A stretch of 26,801 nt of DNA from Sphingopyxis sp. UBA6723 (GCF_002454115.1 NZ_DKIH01000002.1:16380-43180); one strand, 5' to 3'. Positions 19,320 to 26,678 are shown, counted from the stretch's first letter. The notes: a model not told the origin generated them from the sequence alone. Numbers and translations are program-made.

Positions 19320-20711
19320 TTACCTTGAAGCAAGCCGCATCGGGCTTGCTTTCGCCGCCCACTGGATGCTCTCGCTGCCGCCCATCGCGCGGATGAAACA
19401 GGTCTGACCCTGCGCCTTCAGCTCGCGGCACAGATTGGTTGCGTCGGCGCGCGTCGCCAGCCCGTTGACGGTCAGGCGATAGAAGGTGCGGCCCTTGACC
19501 GTCGCGGCGTGGCTCGACGCCGGGAAATTGGCCAGCACACGATTGCGTTTTTTCAGCCCGCCCCATTTTTCCTTGGCAATGCCCAGGCTGTCATAGGCGC
19601 CCAGTTGCACCGCCCAGCCAGTCGGCTTCTTGGCGTTGAACGCCATCGCCTTCGGGATCAGCACGGTTGCCAGTTCCAGCGCCTGCTGCTGCGCCGGGCG
19701 GATGCGCCCCTCGCCCGCGACGCGCGGAGCGGCGCGATAGGGGACGGCGTCGGCCATGATCACGTCGCTCGCGGCGTTTGGCTGCGGCAATTCGGTGACC
19801 GGCACGACGCCATCGGCATTACGCTCGGGCATCGGCAGTTCGATGCTGCGAATGGTGCTGCTGGCGTCGGCCAGAACCGGGGGCGGCGGCGCATAAGCGG
19901 CCACGGGTGCCGGATCGGCGCTAGCCAGTTCGACAGGGCCGTCAACGACCGCCATCTGCGTCTCGCCATAATTGCTCAGCGCCAGTCGCACCGGCATCCC
20001 GGCATCCCGCTGCGCCTTGGTGCCGATCAGGCTCGCGACGCGCAGCTGCGCGTTCGGCGTTTCGGCCAGTTTCGACCATTCGGTCATCCGCGCTTCCAGC
20101 TTGGCCGGCGACAGATCCTGCGAGGCCAGAATTTGCGCCTGCGCCCAGCGTCCCGACAGGGCAAAGGCCAGCGCCAGATTCTGCCGCGTCCGTGCGCTTG
20201 CACCGGGTGCCCGCGCCGCATCGGTCAGCACATAGATGGCGCCTTCATGATCCCCGGCCAGTGCCAGCGCCAGCCCGATGTCCGATGCCGGCACCGTGTC
20301 GCGGTGCGCCTGCAGCAGCGAAATCGCTTCGGCGCTCTTGCCCTGCGCAATCTGTGCCAGCGTCAGCGCGATGATCGTATTGCTGTCGGTCGCGCCCAGT
20401 TCCATCGCTTCGGTCAGTGCCGAGGTGGCCGATGCAAAGCGCCCGTCATTAAGATAAGCCTGCCCCAGCAGCGCGCGATAGCTCGCGTCGCGCGGGCTTC
20501 CGGCAACCGCGGCCTCGGCGAAACCGACCGCCTTGCTGACTTTCCCGGCTTCCATCGCAGCGCGCGCCTGATCCGCCGACTTGGCGGCAACCGCGGGCTT
20601 GCCCGCAGCGCGCGACGGTGCATCGGCCATCGCGCCCATCCCGCTGCATCCGGCGGCGACGCTCAGGACAAAGCCCGAAACGGCGAGGTTCATCAGCATT
20701 TTGCGGTTCAT
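19320..20711 (-). CDS. TPR-containing lipoprotein with C-terminal SPOR domain
   Basis: 463-aa predicted lipoprotein. The N-terminus MNRKMLMNLAVSGFVLSVAAGC has a lipobox ending in Cys22. Residues about 45-215 are helical repeats of TPR type (SYRALLGQAYLNDGRFASATSALTEAMELG and similar). A Pro/Ala-rich linker follows. Residues 366-443 are a SPOR domain (WAVQLGAY...FYRLTVNGLATRADATNLCRELKAQGQTCFIRA) with the paired Cys seen in many SPOR domains. SPOR domains bind glycan strands stripped of stem peptides at the division septum, so a periplasmic envelope location at or near the septum is likely. GGGGA lies 9 nt before the ATG. It is the third gene of an operon, 23 bp after the RHH gene and 40 bp after nothing else on that strand; its own terminator follows. 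Confidence 0.85.
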   Translation of the reverse strand: MNRKMLMNLAVSGFVLSVAAGCSGMGAMADAPSRAAGKPAVAAKSADQARAAMEAGKVSKAVGFAEAAVAGSPRDASYRALLGQAYLNDGRFASATSALTEAMELGATDSNTIIALTLAQIAQGKSAEAISLLQAHRDTVPASDIGLALALAGDHEGAIYVLTDAARAPGASARTRQNLALAFALSGRWAQAQILASQDLSPAKLEARMTEWSKLAETPNAQLRVASLIGTKAQRDAGMPVRLALSNYGETQMAVVDGPVELASADPAPVAAYAPPPPVLADASSTIRSIELPMPERNADGVVPVTELPQPNAASDVIMADAVPYRAAPRVAGEGRIRPAQQQALELATVLIPKAMAFNAKKPTGWAVQLGAYDSLGIAKEKWGGLKKRNRVLANFPASSHAATVKGRTFYRLTVNGLATRADATNLCRELKAQGQTCFIRAMGGSESIQWAAKASPMRLASR

Positions 20712-20734
20712 CTTATGGTCCCCTTTGGACTGGT

Positions 20735-21415
20735 TCAGCGCGGCATCGTCTGGCGCGTCGGACGCGCCGCCGGCAGGCGGCTCGCCATCGCGTCGATTTC
20801 GGGCAGCGTTGTCAGATATTCGTCGAGCAAATCGGTCAGGATCACCTGCGACGACCGGTTGGTCACTGCACTTGCCAGGCGCAGACGCAGATGGCGTTCG
20901 GCATCGAGACGGAGCGTGAACGCCGCCTTTTCACGAGCGCGCAGCGCGCGCGGCGCCTTTTCCTTCTTCGGCTTCGGCTCGGGCCGCGCCTCGACCTTGC
21001 GCGCCACGGCGGCGACGCGATCGATCAGCGATTCCTGCTGGCGGACGATTTCGGGAATTTCATGCGCTTCGGCTTCAAAAGCATCGGCACCATAATCTGC
21101 CGCGGCATAATCATCAGCCACCGCATCGGTCAGCTCGTGGCCAACACTATCCTCAAGCGCCTGTTCGGCCTCGACATTATGCGCCGGCACCGAACCGGTG
21201 AGCAAAGGTTTGAGGTCGAGCATCCGCGCCGGTTCGCCCGACTGATCGGGGTCGACGTCATAGCCCATGTCGTTCCAGCCCAGGTCGTCATAACCGACGG
21301 CGTTGGTGGGTGCGGGGCCGCTGCCCAGCGGCTGACGCCGCATGGCGGGCCGTGCGCCGCCCTTGCGGGCCAGCAGTCCGGCGCTCAGCGAAGCGAGGGG
21401 TTTGGGTTCGCCCAT
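20735..21415 (-). CDS. ParA-linked protein with C-terminal ribbon-helix-helix-like domain
   Basis: 226 aa from ATG 21415, which has GGGAGGGATCGG just upstream; the open frame extends far upstream only by running through parA in another frame. No named family is recognised. Residues 1-30 (MGEPKPLASLSAGLLARKGGARPAMRRQ) are basic, residues 40-120 acidic and probably disordered, and 120-142 a likely amphipathic helix (EIVRQQESLIDRVAAVARKV). Residues 164-202 (AAFTLRLDAERHLRLRLASAVTNRSSQVILTDLLDEYL) have the pattern of a ribbon-helix-helix DNA-binding domain: a beta strand followed by two helices with the RSSQ turn. Small RHH proteins serve as the centromere-binding partners of some ParA ATPases (ParG, for example). 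It starts 17 bp after parA and is followed by the SPOR lipoprotein gene, so this is a likely ParA partner. The function is inference. Confidence 0.75.
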   Translation of the reverse strand: MGEPKPLASLSAGLLARKGGARPAMRRQPLGSGPAPTNAVGYDDLGWNDMGYDVDPDQSGEPARMLDLKPLLTGSVPAHNVEAEQALEDSVGHELTDAVADDYAAADYGADAFEAEAHEIPEIVRQQESLIDRVAAVARKVEARPEPKPKKEKAPRALRAREKAAFTLRLDAERHLRLRLASAVTNRSSQVILTDLLDEYLTTLPEIDAMASRLPAARPTRQTMPR

Positions 21416-21432
21416 GGTTCCGATCCCTCCCG

Positions 21433-22155
21433 TCACTGGCCAGCGACGCGGCGGCCAAAGCCCCCGCCCATCGGACGAACCGCGCCGTAATTGCCCTGCG
21501 TCGGGATCGGCGCGGCAAAGATGGTGCGACGGAAATTCTTCTCGAGCCGGTCGCTCATATAGGTCCACAGCTGGCGAACCTCTTCGGCCGAGCGGCCATT
21601 GGGATCGACCTCCATCACCGTGCGGCCGTCGATCATCGACGCGGCATAATCGGTGCGGTGGTGCAAGGTGATCGGAGCGACGGTGCCGTGCTGCGACAAA
21701 GCTACCGCCGCTTCGCTGGTAATCTTGGCCTTGGGCGTCGCGCCGTTGACGACGAACACCAGCGGCTTGCCGGCGCGTTCGCACAAATCAACCGTAGCGC
21801 CGACAGCACGCAGATCGTGCGGGCTGGGCCGGGTCGGCACGACGATCAGTTCGGCAACCGAAATCACGCTCTGGATCGCCATGGTGATCGCCGGCGGCGT
21901 ATCGATGACCGCGAGCTTGAAGCCCTGCTGGCGCAGAATTTCCAGGTCGGACGCAAGCCGCGCCACGGTGGTCTGGGCGAACGCCGGCAGGTCGGTCTCG
22001 CGCTCGTTCCACCAATCGGCGAGCGAGCCTTGCGGATCGATGTCGATCAGGACGACCGGACCTGCTCCCGCAAGCTGCGCCTGTACCGCGAGATGCCCCG
22101 AGAGGGTCGTCTTACCCGACCCGCCTTTTTGTGAAGCCAATGCCAAAACGCGCAC
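21433..22155 (-). CDS. Orphan ParA-family ATPase
   Basis: 240-aa P-loop ATPase of the ParA/MinD/Soj class. The deviant Walker A motif KGGSGKTT is at residues 10-17 with signature Lys10. IDIDPQGS (Asp38, Asp40) and the Walker B-like LAVIDTPP (Asp85) follow. The protein lacks an N-terminal DNA-binding domain, so it is a small type Ib-like or orphan ParA. The GTG start at 22155 is supported by AGGGGGA 6 nt upstream. No parB gene or parS-like cluster is seen next to it. Instead an RHH protein and a SPOR lipoprotein follow on the same strand. That favours cargo or septum positioning over chromosome segregation by the main ParAB system, but this is inference. Confidence 0.88.
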   Translation of the reverse strand: MRVLALASQKGGSGKTTLSGHLAVQAQLAGAGPVVLIDIDPQGSLADWWNERETDLPAFAQTTVARLASDLEILRQQGFKLAVIDTPPAITMAIQSVISVAELIVVPTRPSPHDLRAVGATVDLCERAGKPLVFVVNGATPKAKITSEAAVALSQHGTVAPITLHHRTDYAASMIDGRTVMEVDPNGRSAEEVRQLWTYMSDRLEKNFRRTIFAAPIPTQGNYGAVRPMGGGFGRRVAGQ

Positions 22156-22398
22156 AGCTGTCCCCCTGAAAAACCACGAATTGGCGGTGGAATGCCATGC
22201 AGGGCGCTAAAATTAAGTTAACGATGATAAAAACAAGGTGAACGGCTCGCTCGCCATCATGGTTAACAAGGCCACAATGGTAACTTGTACCGAAATGGAT
22301 CAGATATGCTATCTGGCCCAGCTTGCTAACGCGGTGTTAGCCAATCCAGGCTATAAAGGCGCTGGGGACTGCAGCAATGCAAGTCATTGGAGAAGTAA
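22156..22398. promoter_or_regulatory. Divergent regulatory region between parA and the Sel1-SPOR gene
   Basis: AT-richer than its surroundings, with an inverted repeat GCTAAC-N5-GTTAGC at 22325-22341 and several TTAAC/GTTAAC motifs between 22214 and 22292. It must carry promoters for both transcription units. I could not assign -35/-10 boxes with confidence. Confidence 0.5.
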
Positions 22399-23559
22399 AT
22401 GCGACCATTCCGCACCGCCGTCTTTCTGGCGCTGCCGCTGCTTGCGGCGACGATGCTGACCGCACCCGCCCATGCCGACGTCAAGGATGGCGTCGATGCG
22501 TGGCAGCGCGGCGATTATCAGGGCGCCGTCGCCCAGTGGCGCCCCGCCGCGCTTGCGGGCGATGCCGATGCGCAGTTCAACTTGGGGCAGGCCTACAAGC
22601 TTGGCCGCGGCGTTCCCACCGATCTGACGCAGGCCGAAGCCTGGTACCGCCGCGCCGCCAAACAGGGGCATTTGCAGGCCGAGGATAATCTCGGCCTCGT
22701 CCTGTTCACCGCCAACCGCCGCGACGAAGCGATGCCGTTCATCATTCGCTCCGCCGAACGCGGCGAACCGCGGGCGCAATATGTTCTGGGCACCGCACAT
22801 TTTAACGGCGACCTCGCGCCGCACGACCTGGCGCGCGCCTATGCGCTGACCAAGCGGGCCAGCGACGCCGGACTCGCGATCGCCTCCGCGCGCCTGGCGC
22901 AGCTCGACAGCCTGATCCCGCTCGACCAGCGCCAGCGCGGGCTCGCGATGCTGCCCGAAATTGAAAAAAATGAAGCGCGCGCGCGCCTGTCCGCGGTGAC
23001 CGCCGCTGCGCCGCCCGCGGCAAAACCCGCCGCCACGCCAATCAAAACCGCCAGCCTGCCCGCTTCGGTTCCCGGTGCGAGCTATGCGCCGCCGCCGGTG
23101 ATCGCGACACCGGCGCCCTCGACCCCCGCCGCCAAGGCCGCGACGATCGCCGCCGTCGAAGCCACCGCCGCCGCCGACGCCGCCAAGGGCAAGCCCGGCA
23201 CGACTTACGCGCCTCCGCCCGCCAGCGGCACGCTGCCGCCCGCTCCACCCAAATCCAAGCCGCCCGTCAACAACGCGCCCATCACGGTCCGCGAAACCCC
23301 GACCCCCGCCCGCCCCACCGGCGGCAACAGCCCCTGGCGCGCTCAGCTCGGTGCCTTCGGGGTCGAGGCCAATGCGCGCAACCTCTGGACCTCGCTCGGC
23401 AAAAAACACCCCGCGGTCGCCGAACGCCAGCCGATTTACCTCAAGACCGGCAAGGTCACCCGCCTCCAGACCGGCGGCTTTGCCAACAGGGGCGAAGCGA
23501 ACAACTTCTGCGCCGCGCTCAGCAAGAGCGGTCAGGCCTGTCTGGTCGTCGATAAATAA
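22399..23559 (+). CDS. Secreted Sel1-repeat protein with C-terminal SPOR domain
   Basis: 386 aa. The signal peptide is MRPFRTAVFLALPLLAATMLTAPAHA (cleavage near residue 26). Residues about 30-175 hold Sel1-like repeats (AQFNLGQAYKLGRGVPTDLTQAEAWYRRAAKQGH and similar), which mediate protein contacts. A 130-residue Ala/Pro/Lys-rich linker spans the periplasm. Residues 313-386 form a SPOR domain (WRAQLGAFGVEANARNLW...RGEANNFCAALSKSGQACLVV), with the same pair of Cys positions as the SPOR lipoprotein across the intergenic region. GGAG lies 6 nt before the ATG. It diverges from the ParA operon by 243 bp. The probable role is in cell division or septal peptidoglycan, inferred from the SPOR domain. 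Confidence 0.88.
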   Translation: MRPFRTAVFLALPLLAATMLTAPAHADVKDGVDAWQRGDYQGAVAQWRPAALAGDADAQFNLGQAYKLGRGVPTDLTQAEAWYRRAAKQGHLQAEDNLGLVLFTANRRDEAMPFIIRSAERGEPRAQYVLGTAHFNGDLAPHDLARAYALTKRASDAGLAIASARLAQLDSLIPLDQRQRGLAMLPEIEKNEARARLSAVTAAAPPAAKPAATPIKTASLPASVPGASYAPPPVIATPAPSTPAAKAATIAAVEATAAADAAKGKPGTTYAPPPASGTLPPAPPKSKPPVNNAPITVRETPTPARPTGGNSPWRAQLGAFGVEANARNLWTSLGKKHPAVAERQPIYLKTGKVTRLQTGGFANRGEANNFCAALSKSGQACLVVDK

Positions 23560-23564
23560 CGCCA

Positions 23565-23597
23565 AATCCTCCCTGTCGCGCAGCGATGGGGAGGATT
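23565..23597. repeat. Hairpin repeat between convergent genes
   Basis: AATCCTCCC and GGGAGGATT enclose an inner TCGC/GCGA stem (23565-23597). It directly follows the Sel1-SPOR stop codon and precedes the end of the convergent beta-lactamase gene. There is no T-run. Same family as 19089-19116. Confidence 0.75.
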
Positions 23598-23606
23598 GAA
23601 ACCTAG

Positions 23607-24482
23607 CTACTCCGCCTTCTCCGATGCCAACCGCTTCGCCAAAGCCTGACGCGACCGATCGGCATAAGCCCGGCACGCGCCCGGCTTCGCATTATACCGC
23701 CCCTCCCCCGCATTATCGGGATGCGCCGAAATCAGGATGTCGCACGCCAGCGCCTCCATCGTCCGCCAGCTTTGCGCAAAGGCCGCCACGAACGGCGCTC
23801 CTGCGGCGCTGCTGAATTTATAATCATCCGCCGACACCGGATTCAGGCTCGACCCAAACACGATCGCCTTGCACGCCGCGCCCCCACCTTCATCGGCGCA
23901 CGCCTGCCAGCTCCAGCTCATGCTGCCCATCGTATGCCCCGGCGTCGCGTGGGCGGTTATCCCCACCTTGCCCAGCGTCAGCACCTCGCCGTCCGCCATC
24001 ACGCGCATCGGCGTGGTCACCGCGGGCCAGCTGCCACCATAGGCCAGCTGCGGATCGTCGGCAGCGTGGCGCCCCGTCCGCAGCCCCTCAACCCCGCGCG
24101 CGCTCGCCACCACCGTCGCGCCGGTATCGCGCGCCAGCGCCGCGAGCCCGCCGGCATGGTCGAAATGCGGCTCGGTGCTCAGAATAAATTTGATGTCTTT
24201 GGGGTCGAACCCCAGATGGCGAACATTGGCCAGGATCGCGGGCGCCGCTTGCGGCAAGGCGCCGTCGACCAGCACCAGTCCCGCGCCGGTGTCGATCAAT
24301 GCCACGCTCATCCCGCCGAACCCGACCAAATAGCTGTTGCCATAAATTTTCTCGGGCGACGCCGGCGCCAACCATTCGGCCGACCGCGACGTCGTGATCG
24401 GCTGGATCAGCGGATCCACCTCCGGAACCGGCGCCCCGCTCGCCGCGGCAAGCCACGCCAACAGACTGATTGCTTCGAACAT
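23607..24482 (-). CDS. bla: Subclass B3 metallo-beta-lactamase, B3-E type (Glu at zinc position 116)
   Basis: Periplasmic zinc beta-lactamase, 291 aa. The ATG at 24482 follows AAGGAGA at the right distance and gives a signal peptide (MFEAISLLAWLAAASGA); the longer frame from 24554 has no signal. The metal site reads STEPHFDHAGG: Glu104, His106, Asp108, His109. In most B3 enzymes the first ligand is His116, so here Glu replaces it. The other ligands are in place: His183 in ATPGHTMGSMSW and His254 in ISAHPDN. The GSSLNPV motif (residues 210-216) is also B3-like. I recall the B3-E variant being described from a Sphingobium enzyme, so this form fits the lineage. It diverges from an ampR-like gene. 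Hydrolysis of carbapenems is expected of the class but not shown. Confidence 0.88.
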   Translation of the reverse strand: MFEAISLLAWLAAASGAPVPEVDPLIQPITTSRSAEWLAPASPEKIYGNSYLVGFGGMSVALIDTGAGLVLVDGALPQAAPAILANVRHLGFDPKDIKFILSTEPHFDHAGGLAALARDTGATVVASARGVEGLRTGRHAADDPQLAYGGSWPAVTTPMRVMADGEVLTLGKVGITAHATPGHTMGSMSWSWQACADEGGGAACKAIVFGSSLNPVSADDYKFSSAAGAPFVAAFAQSWRTMEALACDILISAHPDNAGEGRYNAKPGACRAYADRSRQALAKRLASEKAE

Positions 24483-24552
24483 TATCGTCTCCTTCGCGGC
24501 CAAATTGCCAAGCCGGGTCGCGCCGGACAAAGCATCATTTCTCGACAAAGCC

Positions 24553-24567
24553 ATGAGAATTTCTCAT
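24553..24567. promoter_or_regulatory. LysR-type (AmpR) operator candidate
   Basis: ATGAGAATTTCTCAT is a perfect 15-bp palindrome in the bla-ampR gap, containing the LysR-type T-N11-A pattern (T24554, A24566). It lies 70 bp before the bla start codon and 108 bp before that of ampR, where a shared AmpR site would be expected. Confidence 0.65.
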
Positions 24568-24573
24568 AAGTTT

Positions 24574-24644
24574 CGTCATCCCGGACTTGATCCGGGATCC
24601 ACAAGCGGCCCCCGCATGGACCCCGGATCAAGTCCGGGGTGACA
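24574..24644. repeat. Paired REP element, copy C, in the bla-ampR gap
   Basis: The left arm CGTCATCCCGGACTTGATCC starts at 24574 and the inverted right arm GGATCAAGTCCGGGGTGAC ends at 24643. It sits between the operator palindrome and ampR, so it probably falls in the ampR promoter or leader. Confidence 0.85.
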
Positions 24645-24675
24645 AGGCGAGACAGGTCTGGATATTAGAGGATCA

Positions 24676-25599
24676 ATGGACCGCGCCCAGCTTCCGCTCA
24701 ACGCCCTGCGCGCCTTCGACGCTGCCGCGCGCCACCTCAATTTCACCCGCGCCGCGATCGAATTGTGCGTCAGCCAGGGCGCGGTCAGCCATCAGGTGGC
24801 GCAGCTCGAACGCCGCCTCGGCACCCGCCTGTTCCACCGCTTGCCGCGCGGCCTCGCGCTCACTGACGAGGGCCAGGCGCTCGTCCCCGTCGTTGCCGAC
24901 GCCTTCGACCGCGTCGCCGCGACGCTGGACCAATATAGCGACGGCCGCTTCCGCGAGGTGCTGAAAGTCGGCGTCGTTGGAACCTTCGCCACCGGCTGGC
25001 TGCTTCCGCGCCTCGACGCCTTCGCCCGCGCGCATCCGGGCATCGACCTGCGCATCTCGACCAACAACAACCGCGTCGACCTCGCGGGTGAGGCGCTCGA
25101 TTTTGCGATCCGTTTCGGCGACGGCGCCTGGCACGGCATCCATGCACAGCCGCTGCTCGCCGCGCCGCTGACTCCGCTGTGCGCCCCCGTCATCGCCGCG
25201 CGGCTCAAGACGCCCGCTGACCTGATCCCCGAACGCCTGCTCCGCACATACCGCGCCGACGAATGGGCGCTGTGGTTCGCCGCCGCGGGCGTCCCCGCCC
25301 CGATGCTGCGCGGCCCGATGTTCGACAGCTCGGCGCTGATGGCGAGCGCCGCCGCCGCAGGCCAGGGCATAGCTCTAGCGCCGCCCGCGATGTTCACCCG
25401 CGAGCTCGCCGCCGAACTGCTCGTCCAGCCCTTCGAGGTAGAGATCAACGCCGGCCGCTACTGGCTCACCCGTCTGATGTCGCGAGCGGAGAGTGATGCG
25501 ATGGCGCGGTTCAAGGCATGGCTGGCCGATGAAATCGGCGGTGGGCCGCCTTCGTGCACCGCCGATCTCGGCCGCCGCCGCGCTGCCGGCGCACCTTAG
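24676..25599 (+). CDS. ampR: LysR-family regulator AmpR
   Basis: 307-aa transcription regulator closely matching AmpR of enterobacteria and Pseudomonas. The N-terminal HTH spans residues 7-65 (LPLNALRAFDAAARHLNFTRAAIELCVSQGAVSHQVAQLERRLG). The effector domain shares long stretches with AmpR as I recall it: LKVGVVGTFATG, NNRVDLAGEALDFAIRFGDGAWHG, SYWLTRL-like RYWLTRL, and MFDSS. Gly102, Thr103 and Asp135, positions known to control AmpR activity, are present at identical numbers. AmpR senses muropeptides (UDP-MurNAc-pentapeptide represses, 1,6-anhydro forms activate) and controls an adjacent divergent beta-lactamase, here the B3 enzyme. GAGGA lies just before the ATG at 24676. The last 20 residues are diverged. 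Confidence 0.88.
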   Translation: MDRAQLPLNALRAFDAAARHLNFTRAAIELCVSQGAVSHQVAQLERRLGTRLFHRLPRGLALTDEGQALVPVVADAFDRVAATLDQYSDGRFREVLKVGVVGTFATGWLLPRLDAFARAHPGIDLRISTNNNRVDLAGEALDFAIRFGDGAWHGIHAQPLLAAPLTPLCAPVIAARLKTPADLIPERLLRTYRADEWALWFAAAGVPAPMLRGPMFDSSALMASAAAAGQGIALAPPAMFTRELAAELLVQPFEVEINAGRYWLTRLMSRAESDAMARFKAWLADEIGGGPPSCTADLGRRRAAGAP

Positions 25600-25615
25600 A
25601 AATAAATTTCACGAC

Positions 25616-25676
25616 CAGTGTTGACGTCGTAAACATAGCCCTTATCTGAGCCTCAGTGTTAATGATGTAAACATTG
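25616..25676 (+). promoter_or_regulatory. Tandem operator-like repeats and promoter of the NTF2-like gene
   Basis: Two 23-bp direct repeats start with CAGTGTT and contain GTAAACAT (25616-25638 and 25654-25676). Each holds an imperfect dyad TGTTgAC-N3-GTAAACA. A possible promoter overlaps: TTGACG (25621-25626), 16 bp, TATCTG (25643-25648). The second repeat would then lie on the transcription start. The arrangement looks like a repressor (TetR-type) control region; the regulator is unknown. Confidence 0.55.
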
Positions 25677-25689
25677 AAGGAGCAAAATC

Positions 25690-26145
25690 ATGTATCACGC
25701 AATCGTTCGCCACCAGGTCCGCAAAATCTTTGACGGCCTCAGCCAAGGCGACTGGGAATCGGCGCTCGGCGGCATGGCCGACCGCTTTGAACATATCTTC
25801 CCCGGCGACCACGCCCTCGGCGGCGTCCGCCACACCAAGGCCGGGCTGCGCGCCTGGTTCCAGCGGCTGTTCAGCGTCCACCCGGTGCTGAAGTTCGAGA
25901 TCAAGCATATCGCATCGAGCGGCACCCCGTGGGACACCACCGCGGTAATCGAATGGCGCGACCGCGCGGTGATGGCCGACGGCGACACCAGCTATGTCAA
26001 CGACGGCGTCCACATCATTCGCCTGCGCTGGGGCAAGATCGTCAGCCTGCATCCCTATCTCGACACGGCGAAATATGCCGCGGCGCTGAAACGCCTCGCG
26101 GGCACCGGCTTCGCCGCAGCAGGCGCGGCGCCGATTGAGGATTGA
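25690..26145 (+). CDS. NTF2-like/SnoaL-type protein, function unknown
   Basis: 151-aa protein with the NTF2-like fold pattern: an N-terminal helix (HQVRKIFDGLSQGDWESALGGMADRFEHIFPG), a second helix (GLRAWFQRLFSVHP), then alternating strands (FEIKHIASSGTPWDTTAVIEWRDRAV...SYVNDGVHIIRLRWGKIVSLHPYLDT). Proteins of this fold include small isomerases, hydratases and ligand carriers, and no catalytic role can be assigned from sequence. AAGGAG precedes the ATG at 25690. It is preceded by two tandem operator-like repeats, suggesting tight repression and induction. The upstream ampR is on the same strand but separated by that control region, so this is an independent unit. Confidence 0.8.
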   Translation: MYHAIVRHQVRKIFDGLSQGDWESALGGMADRFEHIFPGDHALGGVRHTKAGLRAWFQRLFSVHPVLKFEIKHIASSGTPWDTTAVIEWRDRAVMADGDTSYVNDGVHIIRLRWGKIVSLHPYLDTAKYAAALKRLAGTGFAAAGAAPIED

Positions 26146-26176
26146 GGTGGGAGGATTTAGAACTGTCCTGCCTTTC

Positions 26177-26253
26177 CGTTCGTGTCGAGCGAAGTCGAGA
26201 CACGTCGAAGACAGCGCTTCCCAAGCGTGTCTCGACTTCGCTCGACACGAACG
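26177..26253. repeat. Perfect 28-bp inverted repeat
   Basis: The arm at 26177-26204 (CGTTCGTGTCGAGCGAAGTC...) is exactly inverted at 26226-26253 (...GACTTCGCTCGACACGAACG), with a 21-nt spacer and one further flanking pair. It lies between convergent genes. The arm sequence is one I recall as widespread in sphingomonad genomes. Confidence 0.9.
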
Positions 26254-26285
26254 GGTTTCTCGGGCGGCATTTTTCGTCGCTGCCC

Positions 26286-26636
26286 CTACCCCCGCACAAT
26301 CTTCTCCATCTTCTTCCCCCGCGCCAATTCGTCGATCAGCTTGTCAAGATAGCGCAGCTCGCGCATCAGCGGGTCTTCGATCGTCTCGACGCGGATGCCG
26401 CAGATCACCCCGGTAATCAGCGACCGCGCCGGGTTCAGCCGGGGCGCCCGCGCAAAGAAATCCTCGAAGTTCGTCCCCTTCACCAGCGCGCCCTCGAGCG
26501 CTTTCTGGCTATATCCCGTCAGCCAGCGAATAATCTCATCGACCTCAGCCTTCGTCCGCCCCTTCTTCTCCGCCTTGGCGATATAATGCGGATACACGCT
26601 CGCGACGCTGATCGAAAAGATGCGGTGTTTCGTCAT
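26286..26636 (-). CDS. DUF2200 family protein
   Basis: 116-aa cytosolic protein matching the DUF2200 family as I know it: MTKHRIFSISVASVYPHYIAKAEKKGRTKAEVDEIIRWLTGYSQ, FEDFFARAPRLNPARSLITGVICGIRVETIEDPLMRELRYLDKLIDELARGKKMEKI. The family has no assigned biochemical role. The ATG at 26636 is chosen for its GGAGG site 6 nt upstream; the frame is open further but without homology. It stands alone, convergent with the NTF2-like gene. Confidence 0.88.
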   Translation of the reverse strand: MTKHRIFSISVASVYPHYIAKAEKKGRTKAEVDEIIRWLTGYSQKALEGALVKGTNFEDFFARAPRLNPARSLITGVICGIRVETIEDPLMRELRYLDKLIDELARGKKMEKIVRG

Positions 26637-26678
26637 GCGGACCTCCACATTGGAAACCATAACCCTCGCCCGCCCCTT

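Noticed and set aside
20735..21784. 349-codon version of the RHH protein
   Set aside because: The first 123 codons overlap parA in another frame; the ATG at 21415 has a strong ribosome site.
22214..22292. CtrA binding sites (TTAA-N7-TTAA) before parA
   Set aside because: TTAAC motifs are frequent there, but none shows the correct 7-bp spacing.
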